Of a stretch of DNA of 64,000 bases, positions 8,501 through 16,680 are shown one piece after another. A program made the translations under genes and the position numbers. Position 1 is the stretch's first letter. Every line of letters starts with the position of its first letter. This DNA is from Chondromyces crocatus (GTDB lineage: Bacteria; Myxococcota_A; Polyangia; Polyangiales; Polyangiaceae). Location: assembly GCF_001189295.1 (NCBI RefSeq), contig NZ_CP012159.1, positions 2,990,001 to 3,054,000 on the forward strand. Direction: 5' to 3'. A model generated the notes under the pieces. That model was given only the letters and a program-made list of their open reading frames with translations, was not told where the DNA came from and searched no databases.

Positions 8501-9250
8501 TCACCCACGCGGGCGTTGCATCACCTGTTCGAACACGCTGTTCAGAATCGTTCCGCTGTTGAATGTCATGCCCCACCGCTCCATTTCCAGCGAGCTGCGG
8601 TGACGGGTCACCTTTTTGTTACGGAAGTCCCGGACTTCGAGCTTGTAATCGAAGGTGATGCCACCGACCCTGGTCGTCGTACCCGTGGCATTGATGTGCG
8701 CAATGTGGAGCGTCTCGACACGCTGCGAGACATAGTGCTGATTCGCCGTCGATCCCAGATCCGAGATCCAGTCGCCCAGGTATTTCGTGAGCTGGTCCGG
8801 GTTGAGATGGCCACCGCTGAGCCTTCCGAGCGCCAACCCGACCGAAATGAAGACGTTTCGGATGAGATGAAGCTGAGTCTCCTCCCTCACGTCCAGGACC
8901 CTGTCGTAATCGACGGCGAAGATGTTGTTCTGCCGGACCCACTGGGCATTGGCCATGATGACCGAGACCTTGTCCATCCAGGCCTGGGGGTCCCTGACGA
9001 TCTGGAACTCGTGCTCCTTCGTCGCCCCCGCCCTGGCCGCGGTGATGTTGTGAGGTGTCCCGCGTGGTGACAGCTCTCTCTGGAACGTTGCCAGCGCGTC
9101 GGCGACGTACCCTCTGCATGCGTCGGGGCTCGCCAGCTCGCACGTGAGCCCGATGTTTCCCAGGCCGCGCGACATGCGTTGAACATCCACCTGGGTGGAC
9201 CTGGGGGGGGCGAGACCAATCTGGAAGTCGAATGCACCGCCGAAGCTCAT
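8501..9250 (-). CDS. Hypothetical protein
   Basis: A 249-residue protein starting MSFGGAFDFQIGLAPPRSTQ, with AGAGGA seven bases before the ATG. The longer upstream frame has no good start. There is no signal peptide. The middle is mainly helical (DVREETQLHLIRNVFISVGL) and the C-terminal third looks like beta strands (GGITFDYKLEVRDFRNKKV). No motif recognised. It lies between the recombination scar and the TPR protein, all on the minus strand, but the gap upstream is nearly 400 bases so it probably has its own promoter. Confidence 0.6.
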   Translation of the reverse strand: MSFGGAFDFQIGLAPPRSTQVDVQRMSRGLGNIGLTCELASPDACRGYVADALATFQRELSPRGTPHNITAARAGATKEHEFQIVRDPQAWMDKVSVIMANAQWVRQNNIFAVDYDRVLDVREETQLHLIRNVFISVGLALGRLSGGHLNPDQLTKYLGDWISDLGSTANQHYVSQRVETLHIAHINATGTTTRVGGITFDYKLEVRDFRNKKVTRHRSSLEMERWGMTFNSGTILNSVFEQVMQRPRG

Positions 9251-9629
9251 GTTGTTTCCTCTTTCGTGTAGAGACGTCGTTTCATCGATGGAACGACGTG
9301 GCGTCGCATGAGCATGGGATGTGCCATGGTGTCGGTTGTCACATGTTGCCGCGTGGCGTGCTGCGCGACGAGGCCGCTGGCAGACACTCCAGCAGCGTTC
9401 TGCGTCACGGAGGGACACGGCGCTTGCTGATGGGAAGCAGCGGACGGCTGCGTCCGGGAGTGTCCTCCACGAGGTGACGCTCGCCGCGCCTTCTCCAGCC
9501 GTCAGGTATCCGTGTGGTGTCGGGATGACCTTCCCCCGAATTCCGGACGAGAACCCCTTCCCACCTTCCTCGTGCGCCCGGCCTGCTCTGAGCCGGCTCG
9601 GTCCAGTCGGGTGGTTCTTTGCTCCAGGC
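9251..9629. other. Intergenic, no gene seen
   Basis: Holds the upstream region of the 249-residue protein and the 3' flank of the TPR gene. Part of the TPR gene's 3' end and flank is echoed at about 7740-7915, so this stretch was a donor in the local rearrangement. No coding frame with the usual codon pattern is present. Confidence 0.4.
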
Positions 9630-10130
9630 TCAATGCACGTGGCCACCCCCCGGGTGACCCTTCGGCGGGAGCGAGGCCAGCTCTTGCTCCACCATGGCCC
9701 GGAAGCTCTCGTGGTCTCCTGCAGCGCTCTTCGCGATCTCGAGGGAGCGCTCGAAGTGATGCCTGGCGAGCGGCGCATTGCCCTGTCGCTTGTGGAGCGC
9801 ACCGAGGTTGTACTGGACGGCGAAGTGGCCCGGGCGAATGCTCTGCGCCCGCTCCATGGCCTGGATGGCGGCCGAGAAGTCGTGCAGCGAGGTGAGGCTG
9901 TCGGCGAGGAAGAAGTAGGCGTCGAACAGCTCCGGGTCCTCCGCGATCACCTGGCGAAAGAGTACGATCGCGGCGATGTGGTTCGCGGCCTGGTGGAGTG
10001 TCCTCGCGCCGGAGAGCAAGGCCTGAACGTGGTGGGTCGAGGGCTGATGGCGCTGGTTGGAGCGGCCGCAGTAAGAGCAGCTCGGATCGCGGGGGGAGAC
10101 GGGGGCGCCGCAGAACGTGCAGGTGACCAT
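9630..10130 (-). CDS. Zinc-ribbon protein with TPR repeats
   Basis: A 166-residue protein starting MVTCTFCGAPVSPRDPSCSY. The N-terminus has two CxxC pairs (CTFC and CSYC, about ten residues apart), the mark of a zinc ribbon. The rest is made of helical pairs fitting tetratricopeptide repeats, for example AIVLFRQVIAEDPELFDAYF, AIQAMERAQSIRPGHFAVQY and YNLGALHKRQGNAPLARHHF. Such proteins are protein-protein adaptors; the partner is unknown. The C-terminal 20 codons and 3' flank exist as a second, dead copy at 7.85 kb. Confidence 0.75.
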   Translation of the reverse strand: MVTCTFCGAPVSPRDPSCSYCGRSNQRHQPSTHHVQALLSGARTLHQAANHIAAIVLFRQVIAEDPELFDAYFFLADSLTSLHDFSAAIQAMERAQSIRPGHFAVQYNLGALHKRQGNAPLARHHFERSLEIAKSAAGDHESFRAMVEQELASLPPKGHPGGGHVH

Positions 10131-10163
10131 GACGGGGTGCAGTCTTCGGACGTGGCCTGGTAA

Positions 10164-10649
10164 GTCAAGGCGCGTCCACGCTCGCGCTCGCCAGAAGGTG
10201 CCAGTGACGCCGCTCCCGGTTTCGAGCTGGGACCTCCGTTCTCTCGAGGTCGTGGTGGCCCAGGTGGCTGGTGGATCCTGGACGAACCCGCGCTTCACCT
10301 CGGATCCGACGTGCTCGTGCCGGACCTTGCCGGATGGCGCCGTGAGCGTATGCCAGCGCTGCCCGAGGCGGCCTACTTCACGCTGCCGCCCGACTGGGTA
10401 TGCGAGATCCTGTCCCCCTCCACCGCCGCCCACGACAGGTACGGGAAGCTCCCCGTCTACGCGAAGGCTGACATCCCCTGGGCGTGGCTCATCGACCCCA
10501 CGGAGCGCGCCCTGGAGGTGCATCACCTCAGCCCACGGGGGCGCTGGGAGGCGGAGCTGGTCATCCGGGGTGACGTCAGCGTGCGCGCCGCGCCTTTCGA
10601 TGCCATCGAGCTGGACCTCGCCGCCCTCTGGCCCGACGCGAAGCGCTGA
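10164..10649 (+). pseudogene. Uma2-family endonuclease gene, 5'-truncated
   Basis: From the in-frame stop near 10161 the frame is open and reads GWWILDEPALHLGSDVLVPD, then LAGWRRERMPALPE and WVCEILSPSTAAHDRYGKLP. This is the Uma2 (DUF820) restriction-endonuclease-like core, common in multiple copies in myxobacteria and cyanobacteria. The first 70 or so residues of the family, including the early acidic residue (usually in EIIDGE), are missing, and only GTG codons could start the remnant (for example at 10311). It retains the VLVPD Asp, the EILSPS Glu and the Lys of KLPVY. Most likely a dead relic; a short functional version cannot be excluded. Confidence 0.7.
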
Positions 10650-10719
10650 TCGACGAGGCGCGCGCGCTGGGCCGTCGCACCGACGACGAGGTGGTGCCTG
10701 GGGCGCGCTTCACGAGTTC

Positions 10720-10764
10720 GGGGGCGATCTCCGAGATCGCCCCCTGGTGATTTGTCAGATCGCC
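10720..10764 (-). promoter_or_regulatory. Composite palindromic element upstream of the GH19 chitinase
   Basis: A perfect inverted repeat, GGGGGCGATCTC / GAGATCGCCCCC with one spacer base (10720-10744), is followed by TGATTTGTCAGATCGCC (10748-10764). Read on the minus strand this gives GGCGATCTGACAAATC, then the palindrome. The same two-part element, in opposite orientation, precedes the GH18 chitinase at 23511-23550. It may be a shared operator. It could also act as a hairpin terminator for the Uma2 relic, although no T-run follows. Confidence 0.55.
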
Positions 10765-10960
10765 TCGGCACCTGCGAAGCCACCTGGCGCGCGGACCTCC
10801 CTCTCGAAAACAGCCTGAAATCGCGTGATCGGCGCTCTTCTGGGCGTTGGCCCGCTCTCTGCAATCGAGCCCTTCCGGTCCGCAACGCTGCGCTGAAGCG
10901 CCTCCTCCGAGGCCGCCAGCGCGACCTCATCACCCATCGAACGGAAAAGGAAGGCTCCCC

Positions 10961-12184
10961 ATGTCGCGCAAACTCACCATTCCGGGCTCTCTGCTCTCGC
11001 TCCTCTTCGCTGCCGCCGCCGTGAACGCGGGCGGGTGCGTGGTGGACCCCTCGGTCGACGAAGACTTCGAGGACTTCGAGAGCCAGGAGTCCGCCGTGTG
11101 TGCGGGCGCCCCGAACTGGAGTGAGAACGTCGCTTATGGCGTGGGGACCGTGGTCCAGTTCGGAGGCAAGTCGTACCGCTGCGCGCAAGCCCATACGAGC
11201 CTCGCGGGCTGGACGCCGGCGGCGGTGCCGGCGCTCTGGCAGGAGACCGGGACCTGCTCCGGCAGCAGCTCCACCACGACGAGCAGCAGCAGCAGCGGCG
11301 GCGGCACTGGCTCCGGCGGCGCGGGCGGTGGCGGCGGCGGATCGTGCAACTACCCGGCATGGCAGCAGGGCCGGATGTACTACCCGGGTGACATCGTGCG
11401 CTTCAACGGCTCGCTCTACATCGCCGAGCACGAGAACCCTGGCTACGACCCCACGATCAGCACCTGGTTCTGGGACCCCTACACCTGCTCGGGTGGGACC
11501 GGCGGTGGTGGCGGCGGCAGCGGCGGGAGCGGGGGCAGTGGCGGCGGCGGCAATGGCGGCTCCGGGCTCGCTGGCGTCCTCTCGCAGAACGACTTCAACG
11601 CCATGTTCCCGAACCGGAACCCCTTCTACACGTACAACGCCCTCGTCGCGGCGGCGGCGACGTTCCCGGCCTTCGCGAACACGGGCAGCCTGGAAACGCG
11701 GAAGCGCGAGGTGGCAGCATTCCTCGCCAACGTGTCGCACGAGACGGGAGCGCTCGTGTACATCGAGGAGATCCAGAAGGGCGACTACTGCGACACCTCC
11801 TGGGGTCCTCCGGGGTGCAGCTGCGCGCCCGGCAAGCGGTACTTCGGGCGCGGACCGATCCAGCTCTCGTGGAACGGGAACTACTGCGCTGCCGGGAACG
11901 CGCTGAACCTGCCGCTCCAGAGCGATCCGGATCTCTTGTCGCGGGACGCGAACGCGGCGTGGAGGACGGGCCTCTGGTTCTGGACCACCCAGAACGGCGC
12001 TGGCACCATGACCGCGCACAGCGCGATGGTGAACAGCCGCGGGTTCGGCGAGACGATCCGGACCATCAACGGCGCGCTGGAGTGCAATGGCCGGAACCCG
12101 GGCCAGGTCCAGAGCCGGATCAACACGTACCAGAACTTCACCAACCGCCTCGGCGTGTCGCCCGGGAACAACCTGGGCTGCTGA
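10961..12184 (+). CDS. GH19 chitinase lipoprotein with two CBM5/12 modules
   Basis: A 407-residue secreted chitinase. The start MSRKLTIPGSLLSLLFAAAA is preceded by AAGGAAGG and gives a signal peptide ending AGGC, a plausible lipobox, so the enzyme is probably lipid-anchored. Two chitin-binding CBM5/12 modules follow, at about 47-95 (WSENVAYGVGTVVQFGGKSY) and 120-165 (YPAWQQGRMYYPGDIVRFNG), separated by Ser/Gly linkers. The GH19 catalytic domain starts at about 205. Glu261 in SHETGAL is the likely acid, and Glu270, nine residues later, the likely base, as in bacterial ChiC enzymes. YFGRGPIQLSWNGNY is the conserved substrate-cleft motif. It hydrolyses chitin endo-wise; in a predator it may act on fungal walls. 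Confidence 0.93.
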   Translation: MSRKLTIPGSLLSLLFAAAAVNAGGCVVDPSVDEDFEDFESQESAVCAGAPNWSENVAYGVGTVVQFGGKSYRCAQAHTSLAGWTPAAVPALWQETGTCSGSSSTTTSSSSSGGGTGSGGAGGGGGGSCNYPAWQQGRMYYPGDIVRFNGSLYIAEHENPGYDPTISTWFWDPYTCSGGTGGGGGGSGGSGGSGGGGNGGSGLAGVLSQNDFNAMFPNRNPFYTYNALVAAAATFPAFANTGSLETRKREVAAFLANVSHETGALVYIEEIQKGDYCDTSWGPPGCSCAPGKRYFGRGPIQLSWNGNYCAAGNALNLPLQSDPDLLSRDANAAWRTGLWFWTTQNGAGTMTAHSAMVNSRGFGETIRTINGALECNGRNPGQVQSRINTYQNFTNRLGVSPGNNLGC

Positions 12185-12251
12185 GCCGAGCCCGGTGGTA
12201 GACTCCTGGCCGCGAGACGTCGCGAAGGGCCTTGCGGCCAGGAGAACGAGC

Positions 12252-12653
12252 ATGTCCGAAGACGCGGATGAAGCGCGTGCGCTGATCGAGACGTACAGGA
12301 AGATCCTCGTCGGCGCGCACAAGAGCTGGGTGCTTTTCGAGTGCGGCACGTGCGTGATCCTGATGGACCCCCAGGGCGACCTGGGTGAGCAAGCGAAGCT
12401 TCTCCTCGCGCAGTGGGGCCCCGTCCAGGTGGGGACAGCCTCGGCCGACTTCTCCGTCGTCGAGCTGGAAGCGCACCCCGGGTGGGTGGTCACCTGCCAC
12501 CACCCGGATGTTCTCAACTACGTCAGCCACGAGGACGAGGACCCTGGGGCGTCCGATCTCCTGGTCGGCATGGCCGGGCGCAGCTACCGCGGTGCCGACG
12601 CGGCGTCCTTGCGCATCATCCACGTCGAGGACAAGCGCGCCATGGCGACCTAG
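12252..12653 (+). CDS. Hypothetical protein
   Basis: A 133-residue cytosolic protein starting MSEDADEARALIETYRKILV, with AGGAGA seven bases upstream. It contains hydrophobic strands (SWVLFECGTCVILM) and acidic segments, and ends RIIHVEDKRAMAT. No domain recognised. It follows the chitinase stop by 67 bases on the same strand and may be co-transcribed, but nothing in the sequence links it to chitin use. Confidence 0.65.
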   Translation: MSEDADEARALIETYRKILVGAHKSWVLFECGTCVILMDPQGDLGEQAKLLLAQWGPVQVGTASADFSVVELEAHPGWVVTCHHPDVLNYVSHEDEDPGASDLLVGMAGRSYRGADAASLRIIHVEDKRAMAT

Positions 12654-12735
12654 TCGACGGACGTCGGCAGGCCCGTCTTGCTCGACGGCGAAGCACGAGC
12701 CCCAGCTCCCAGGTGCATTCCGTGTGTCGACGGGG

Positions 12736-13824
12736 TCACCTCGATGGCGACAAGGACCGACTTTCGATGGCGTCGAGCAGCGCGTGCAGACGCACGGCGT
12801 CGTGGAAGCTGGGGGTGTGCTGGGTTCCATCGATCATATCGCGAGCGAAGGCCGCGTAGAGGTTTCCGAGTTCGCGCACGCTGCCGCGCAGGTTGCTGCT
12901 CGAGAGCCACTGCAGCCGTTCCGGGATCGGCAACGCGACGAGCGACCCCTGCCCGTGGCGCGCTCCCGCGAGTTCGCCATCGTGGGTTGCGCCAAACGCT
13001 TGGTCGTACGTGAGCCGCAGATCGCCATCAGCGCCGGTGATGTCGATGCGAACGCCGTAGCCGCTGCGCTTGCCACCCTCGACGTGCGCCGAGATCACGC
13101 CTCCACGGGCGAGCGTGCCGCTGAGCAGCATCTGATCGGGCGCCGTAGACTCCACGTTCTCGCCACTCTCGGTGAGCGTGACCCACGGAAACTGACTGGT
13201 CACAACGCTGGAGAACGCGTCGAGTCCTCCCACCGCCGTGAGTATCAAGTCCAGGTAGTGGCCGCCGTAGATGGAGAAGACGCTCGAGAAGTTCTCGCCG
13301 GGGATGGTGAATCCAAGCACGCTCGCTCGGCGCTGCGCGAACGTGGGTTCGGTCACGTGCAGGTGCACCGAGCGGACCGTTCCCACGTACCCCTCGGCGA
13401 TGAGTTCGCGCAGATGGCGACTGCTGCCGGCCATGCGGCGCTGCAACCCGACGACATGGCGCACGCCGGCCCGTTCGGCCGACGCCAGCAGTTGCTCCGA
13501 GTCGGCGAGGCGCGTGGTGAGTGGCCACTCGCAGTAGACGTGCTTGCCAGCATCCAGCGCCGCTCGCGTCACGGCGAGGTGATCCGGTGCGCGGTTGTTG
13601 ACCACCACCAGATCGACGTCGTCACGACCAATGAGCTCGGTTGCATCCGAGCATGCATGCGGGATGGCGAACCTGGCCGCTGCCTCCCGCGCCGTGACCG
13701 GCCGTGAGGTCGCGACGGCGACGAGCTCGAACTCGGGTACTTCACGAAGCGCTGGCACGTGACCGTTGCGGGCCCACTCACCGGCGCCAACCAGACCCAC
13801 ACGAATTTTCGATGACTTGCTCAA
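12736..13824 (-). CDS. Gfo/Idh/MocA-family oxidoreductase, Gal80-like
   Basis: A 362-residue protein with an N-terminal Rossmann fold (IRVGLVGAGEWARNGHVPAL) and a C-terminal alpha/beta dimerisation half (GENFSSVFSIYGGHYLDLIL). In catalytic family members a Lys stands in the EKP motif; here the equivalent is HVYCEWPLTTR, so Trp replaces Lys. This is the pattern of Gal80-type members, which bind NAD(P) but often regulate rather than catalyse. It diverges from a LysR-type regulator gene with 113 bases between, a usual arrangement for a regulator and its target. The family includes sugar dehydrogenases, so a metabolic role remains possible. Confidence 0.82.
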   Translation of the reverse strand: MSKSSKIRVGLVGAGEWARNGHVPALREVPEFELVAVATSRPVTAREAAARFAIPHACSDATELIGRDDVDLVVVNNRAPDHLAVTRAALDAGKHVYCEWPLTTRLADSEQLLASAERAGVRHVVGLQRRMAGSSRHLRELIAEGYVGTVRSVHLHVTEPTFAQRRASVLGFTIPGENFSSVFSIYGGHYLDLILTAVGGLDAFSSVVTSQFPWVTLTESGENVESTAPDQMLLSGTLARGGVISAHVEGGKRSGYGVRIDITGADGDLRLTYDQAFGATHDGELAGARHGQGSLVALPIPERLQWLSSSNLRGSVRELGNLYAAFARDMIDGTQHTPSFHDAVRLHALLDAIESRSLSPSR

Positions 13825-13881
13825 GGTGTTCTCCTCGCGAACGACTGCGAAGTCGGCTTCGACCAGGAGTACGTAAGGCCT

Positions 13882-13908
13882 CTCCGATTCGAGAAAAACG
13901 ACTCGGAG
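13882..13908. promoter_or_regulatory. Inverted repeat in the LysR/oxidoreductase divergent promoter
   Basis: CTCCGA at 13882-13887 and TCGGAG at 13903-13908 form a perfect inverted repeat with a 15-base spacer, between the two divergent starts. LysR-type regulators bind imperfect dyads in exactly such positions. The arms are short, so chance is not excluded. Confidence 0.4.
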
Positions 13909-13937
13909 TTTCGTTCATTACGGAGCAAAATTCGCGA

Positions 13938-14885
13938 ATGAGCCCCCAGCCCACGTCGACGGCGTTGCGCCGAAGCCAGAGCTTGAGCGCCATCGAAGTG
14001 GTTCTGCAGGTGGCAGAGACGCTCAGCTTCGTCGAGGCTGGACGCCGTCTTGGCCTCTCTGCGTCCGCGGTGGGCAAGAGCATCCGGACGCTCGAGGAGC
14101 GTTTCGGCGTGCGGCTGTTCTACCGCACGACGCGGCAGGTCTCGCTGACCGAGGATGGTGCGCGGTTCCTCGTGCGCTGCGAAAGGATCCTCGCTGAACT
14201 CGAAGGTGCGGAACTCGAGCTGTCACGCCGACATGCGGCGCCCCGAGGGCGCCTGCGCGTGGCATTGCCGACGGCGAGTGCGTTCTTCTCGCCGCTGCTC
14301 GCCGATTTTGCGCGCGAGTATCCTGAGATCGCGCTCGACGTGGAGCTGGGAGATCGCCTCGTCGATCTCGTCCACGAAGGCTTCGACGTCGCGATTCGAA
14401 CCGGAGAGCCCGACGACTCGCGCTTGTCGTCACGCAAGCTCGCTTCCTTTCGCCACGTCATCGTCGCGGCGCCGACGTACTTCGATTCGAACCCCATACC
14501 GAAGAATCCATCCGATCTCGGTACGCATCGCCTGCTGCTCTACAAGAAGCCGCACACCGGGAAGATTGAGCCGTGGCCCGTAGGCTCGATGACGACGTCG
14601 ATCGGGCTCGGAGCGCGAGGCGGCATCATCGCCAACAACATCGACGCGCTCGTCAGGATGGCCCTTGCGGGTCAAGGACTCTGTTCGGTTCCCGACTACT
14701 TCGTGCATCGAGAACTCGAAGATGGCCGTCTCGTGCGCGTACTCAAGAGCAGCACGAGAGGCACCACCACGTTTCGACTGCTCTGGCCGACGAAGGCCCA
14801 GCAGGCGCCCAAGGTGCGCGCCTTCGTCGACTTCTTCGCTGCGCGGCTGCCACCGGGTCGGTCGGCCGAGCCACGGCACGAGTGA
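13938..14885 (+). CDS. LysR-family transcriptional regulator
   Basis: A 315-residue regulator. The ATG at MSPQPTSTALRRSQSLSAIE was chosen because the winged helix-turn-helix follows at once: VVLQVAETLSFVEAGRRLGL and SASAVGKSIRTLEERFGVRL, ending FYRTTRQVSLTEDG. The effector-binding half runs from about 95 (RGRLRVALPTASAFFSPLLA) with the typical LVDLVHEGFDVAIRTGEPDD segment. This subtype (CrgA/YafC-like) often controls an adjacent divergent gene, here the Gal80-like oxidoreductase. Codon use is slightly less G/C-biased than in neighbouring genes, a mild hint of transfer. Confidence 0.88.
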   Translation: MSPQPTSTALRRSQSLSAIEVVLQVAETLSFVEAGRRLGLSASAVGKSIRTLEERFGVRLFYRTTRQVSLTEDGARFLVRCERILAELEGAELELSRRHAAPRGRLRVALPTASAFFSPLLADFAREYPEIALDVELGDRLVDLVHEGFDVAIRTGEPDDSRLSSRKLASFRHVIVAAPTYFDSNPIPKNPSDLGTHRLLLYKKPHTGKIEPWPVGSMTTSIGLGARGGIIANNIDALVRMALAGQGLCSVPDYFVHRELEDGRLVRVLKSSTRGTTTFRLLWPTKAQQAPKVRAFVDFFAARLPPGRSAEPRHE

Positions 14886-15012
14886 GACGTCTCCTGCACG
14901 TGACCACTCATGGCGACTGAATCGCTCGCTATCGCGCGCTCCGTGGGTATCGAGGACGAGCGCACGTCGACCCAGATGACGCGTCGCTTCCCCTGGGCTA
15001 CCAGCGCGACCG

Positions 15013-16512
15013 ATGCTTCCGCCGCTGCGACCGCTGCTCCGCCCTCTTGTCCCGTGCCACGGAAGCCTTCAGCCTGAGCTCCTGCTCTCGGTGACCCTGC
15101 TGCTGGTCTCCGCCTGCTCGTCGACGCCCGACCCGCCCCCCGCTCACCCACGGACGCCCTGGGGCTCGCCGTGGATGCCGGCAGGAGGCACCTCCTTTCC
15201 TGCGTCCGGCGCGCCTGGTGCTGCCACGGCGCCTCTTGCGTCCGGTTCGCCTGGGACCTCCGCGGGGGTCGTCGTCCCCCCTCGCCAGCGTGAGAAGGTC
15301 GCCGTCCTGCCTCTCGACGAGGATCGCCTGTTCCGCGCCGAGCGCGCCGAGCTGCGGCAGATCCTTGCCTGGCGGCTTGCGACCACGGCGCCCGATGTCG
15401 AGGTCCTTCCCCTCACGGAGGTCGACGCGAAGCTCCGTCCGGTCTCGCCCAGGACTGGCGCGCGCTGCGCCATCGGCGCACCCCTGCACCGCACCCTCCA
15501 GAACCTCGGCTGGATCACCACCGAGGTGACCGTGATCCATGGCATCGCGGACATGGACCGGGAGAGCGACCCCCGCCCCGATGAAGAAGTCTGGATCCGT
15601 CTCCTGGGGGCGAAGGGCCACGTGCCGAACGCCTTCTGGGCGGGCCGCTTGAACGTGGCGCTCCCGCTCCCTGACCGCTACCGAGCGGCGTTCGCCACGC
15701 TCGAACGGAAGGACGAGGAACTCGCCCTGCTCGGCATGCTCTCCGCCAGGGACCGCGAGACGGGCGCGTTGCGCGAGGGCTCCCTCCGCCTCTGCGAGCC
15801 CACCGGCTTCGGTGGGTGCGAGCCTGCGACGGCCGCCTGGAGAGATCGCCTCCCGGAGCTACCGATCTGCTTCTCGGGTCAGGACGACGTGGTGACCGAG
15901 GTGCTCGTCTCCGGTGACGGGCCGATGCCCCGCTGCGAGCGCACCGGCCTCGACGCCCCGGAGGGGACGGCGGGGCAACAGGAAGCGTGCATCTGCCGTG
16001 CGCTCTCGGCCTCGTCCGCGATGCGCGTCCGCCCGGGCCGCCGGATCGTGGCGCTCCACCACGAGGCCCGCGATCTCGTCGGCAAGCCGCGCCCTCGCCT
16101 GCGCGTGGTCGAGGCGGACGACAACCTCTTCAGTCAGACCGCGTGGGACTCCAACCGCACCATCCAAGGCGGCAAGGGGACCTCCCACGCCGTGCGTCAC
16201 CTCGAGGTCGCCGGCCTCGACGCCCTCGCTGCCCCCCTGGCACGCTGTGCCGCCCCCCCCGGGAGCGTGTTCATCGCCGATCTCGAGCTGCGCGAGGACG
16301 GCAGCGTCAGCGCGTCCCGTCTGGTCTCCGGCGCGGATGGCAAGCAGGACGCCATCTGCATCGAGGCCGCGCTCCAGCACGGAGCGTTCTCCTGCACCGA
16401 CGACGGCAAAGCTGCACAGCTGCGCATCGCGATCGCCTGGCCCGGCACCTCCCCGGCGTCGCCTGCGCCCACCGGGAGTTCTCCGAAGGCCAACGTCGGG
16501 ACGAGGCCCTGA
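15013..16512 (+). CDS. Secreted lipoprotein of unknown function
   Basis: A 499-residue protein. The N-terminus ends in a hydrophobic run and lipobox (LLLSVTLLLVSAC), then a Pro/Gly/Ala-rich linker to about residue 90. The globular part starts KVAVLPLDEDRLFRAERAEL and contains several Cys, including CEPTGFGGCEP and ACICRALS, suggesting disulfides outside the cytoplasm. The C-terminal block (GSVFIADLELREDGSVSASR) resembles the repeat-like strand segment seen in TonB/AgmX C-terminal regions of myxobacterial lipoproteins, but that is only an impression. Start taken as the ATG that gives a usable signal sequence. Function unknown. Confidence 0.7.
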   Translation: MLPPLRPLLRPLVPCHGSLQPELLLSVTLLLVSACSSTPDPPPAHPRTPWGSPWMPAGGTSFPASGAPGAATAPLASGSPGTSAGVVVPPRQREKVAVLPLDEDRLFRAERAELRQILAWRLATTAPDVEVLPLTEVDAKLRPVSPRTGARCAIGAPLHRTLQNLGWITTEVTVIHGIADMDRESDPRPDEEVWIRLLGAKGHVPNAFWAGRLNVALPLPDRYRAAFATLERKDEELALLGMLSARDRETGALREGSLRLCEPTGFGGCEPATAAWRDRLPELPICFSGQDDVVTEVLVSGDGPMPRCERTGLDAPEGTAGQQEACICRALSASSAMRVRPGRRIVALHHEARDLVGKPRPRLRVVEADDNLFSQTAWDSNRTIQGGKGTSHAVRHLEVAGLDALAAPLARCAAPPGSVFIADLELREDGSVSASRLVSGADGKQDAICIEAALQHGAFSCTDDGKAAQLRIAIAWPGTSPASPAPTGSSPKANVGTRP

Positions 16513-16680
16513 CGGGGCCACGGCAGCGCGGAAGGTGCCGAAGAAGGCACGGTGGCCGAAGTCGAAGGTGTCCACGCCACGTTCGAGGGAAACGTCGAGC
16601 GCCGGGGCGAAGCCACCCAGGTCGACGAGTCCGGCATCGGCGGGCTCTGGGACGTCGGGCTGGACGAGCTGTGGTGTGGA

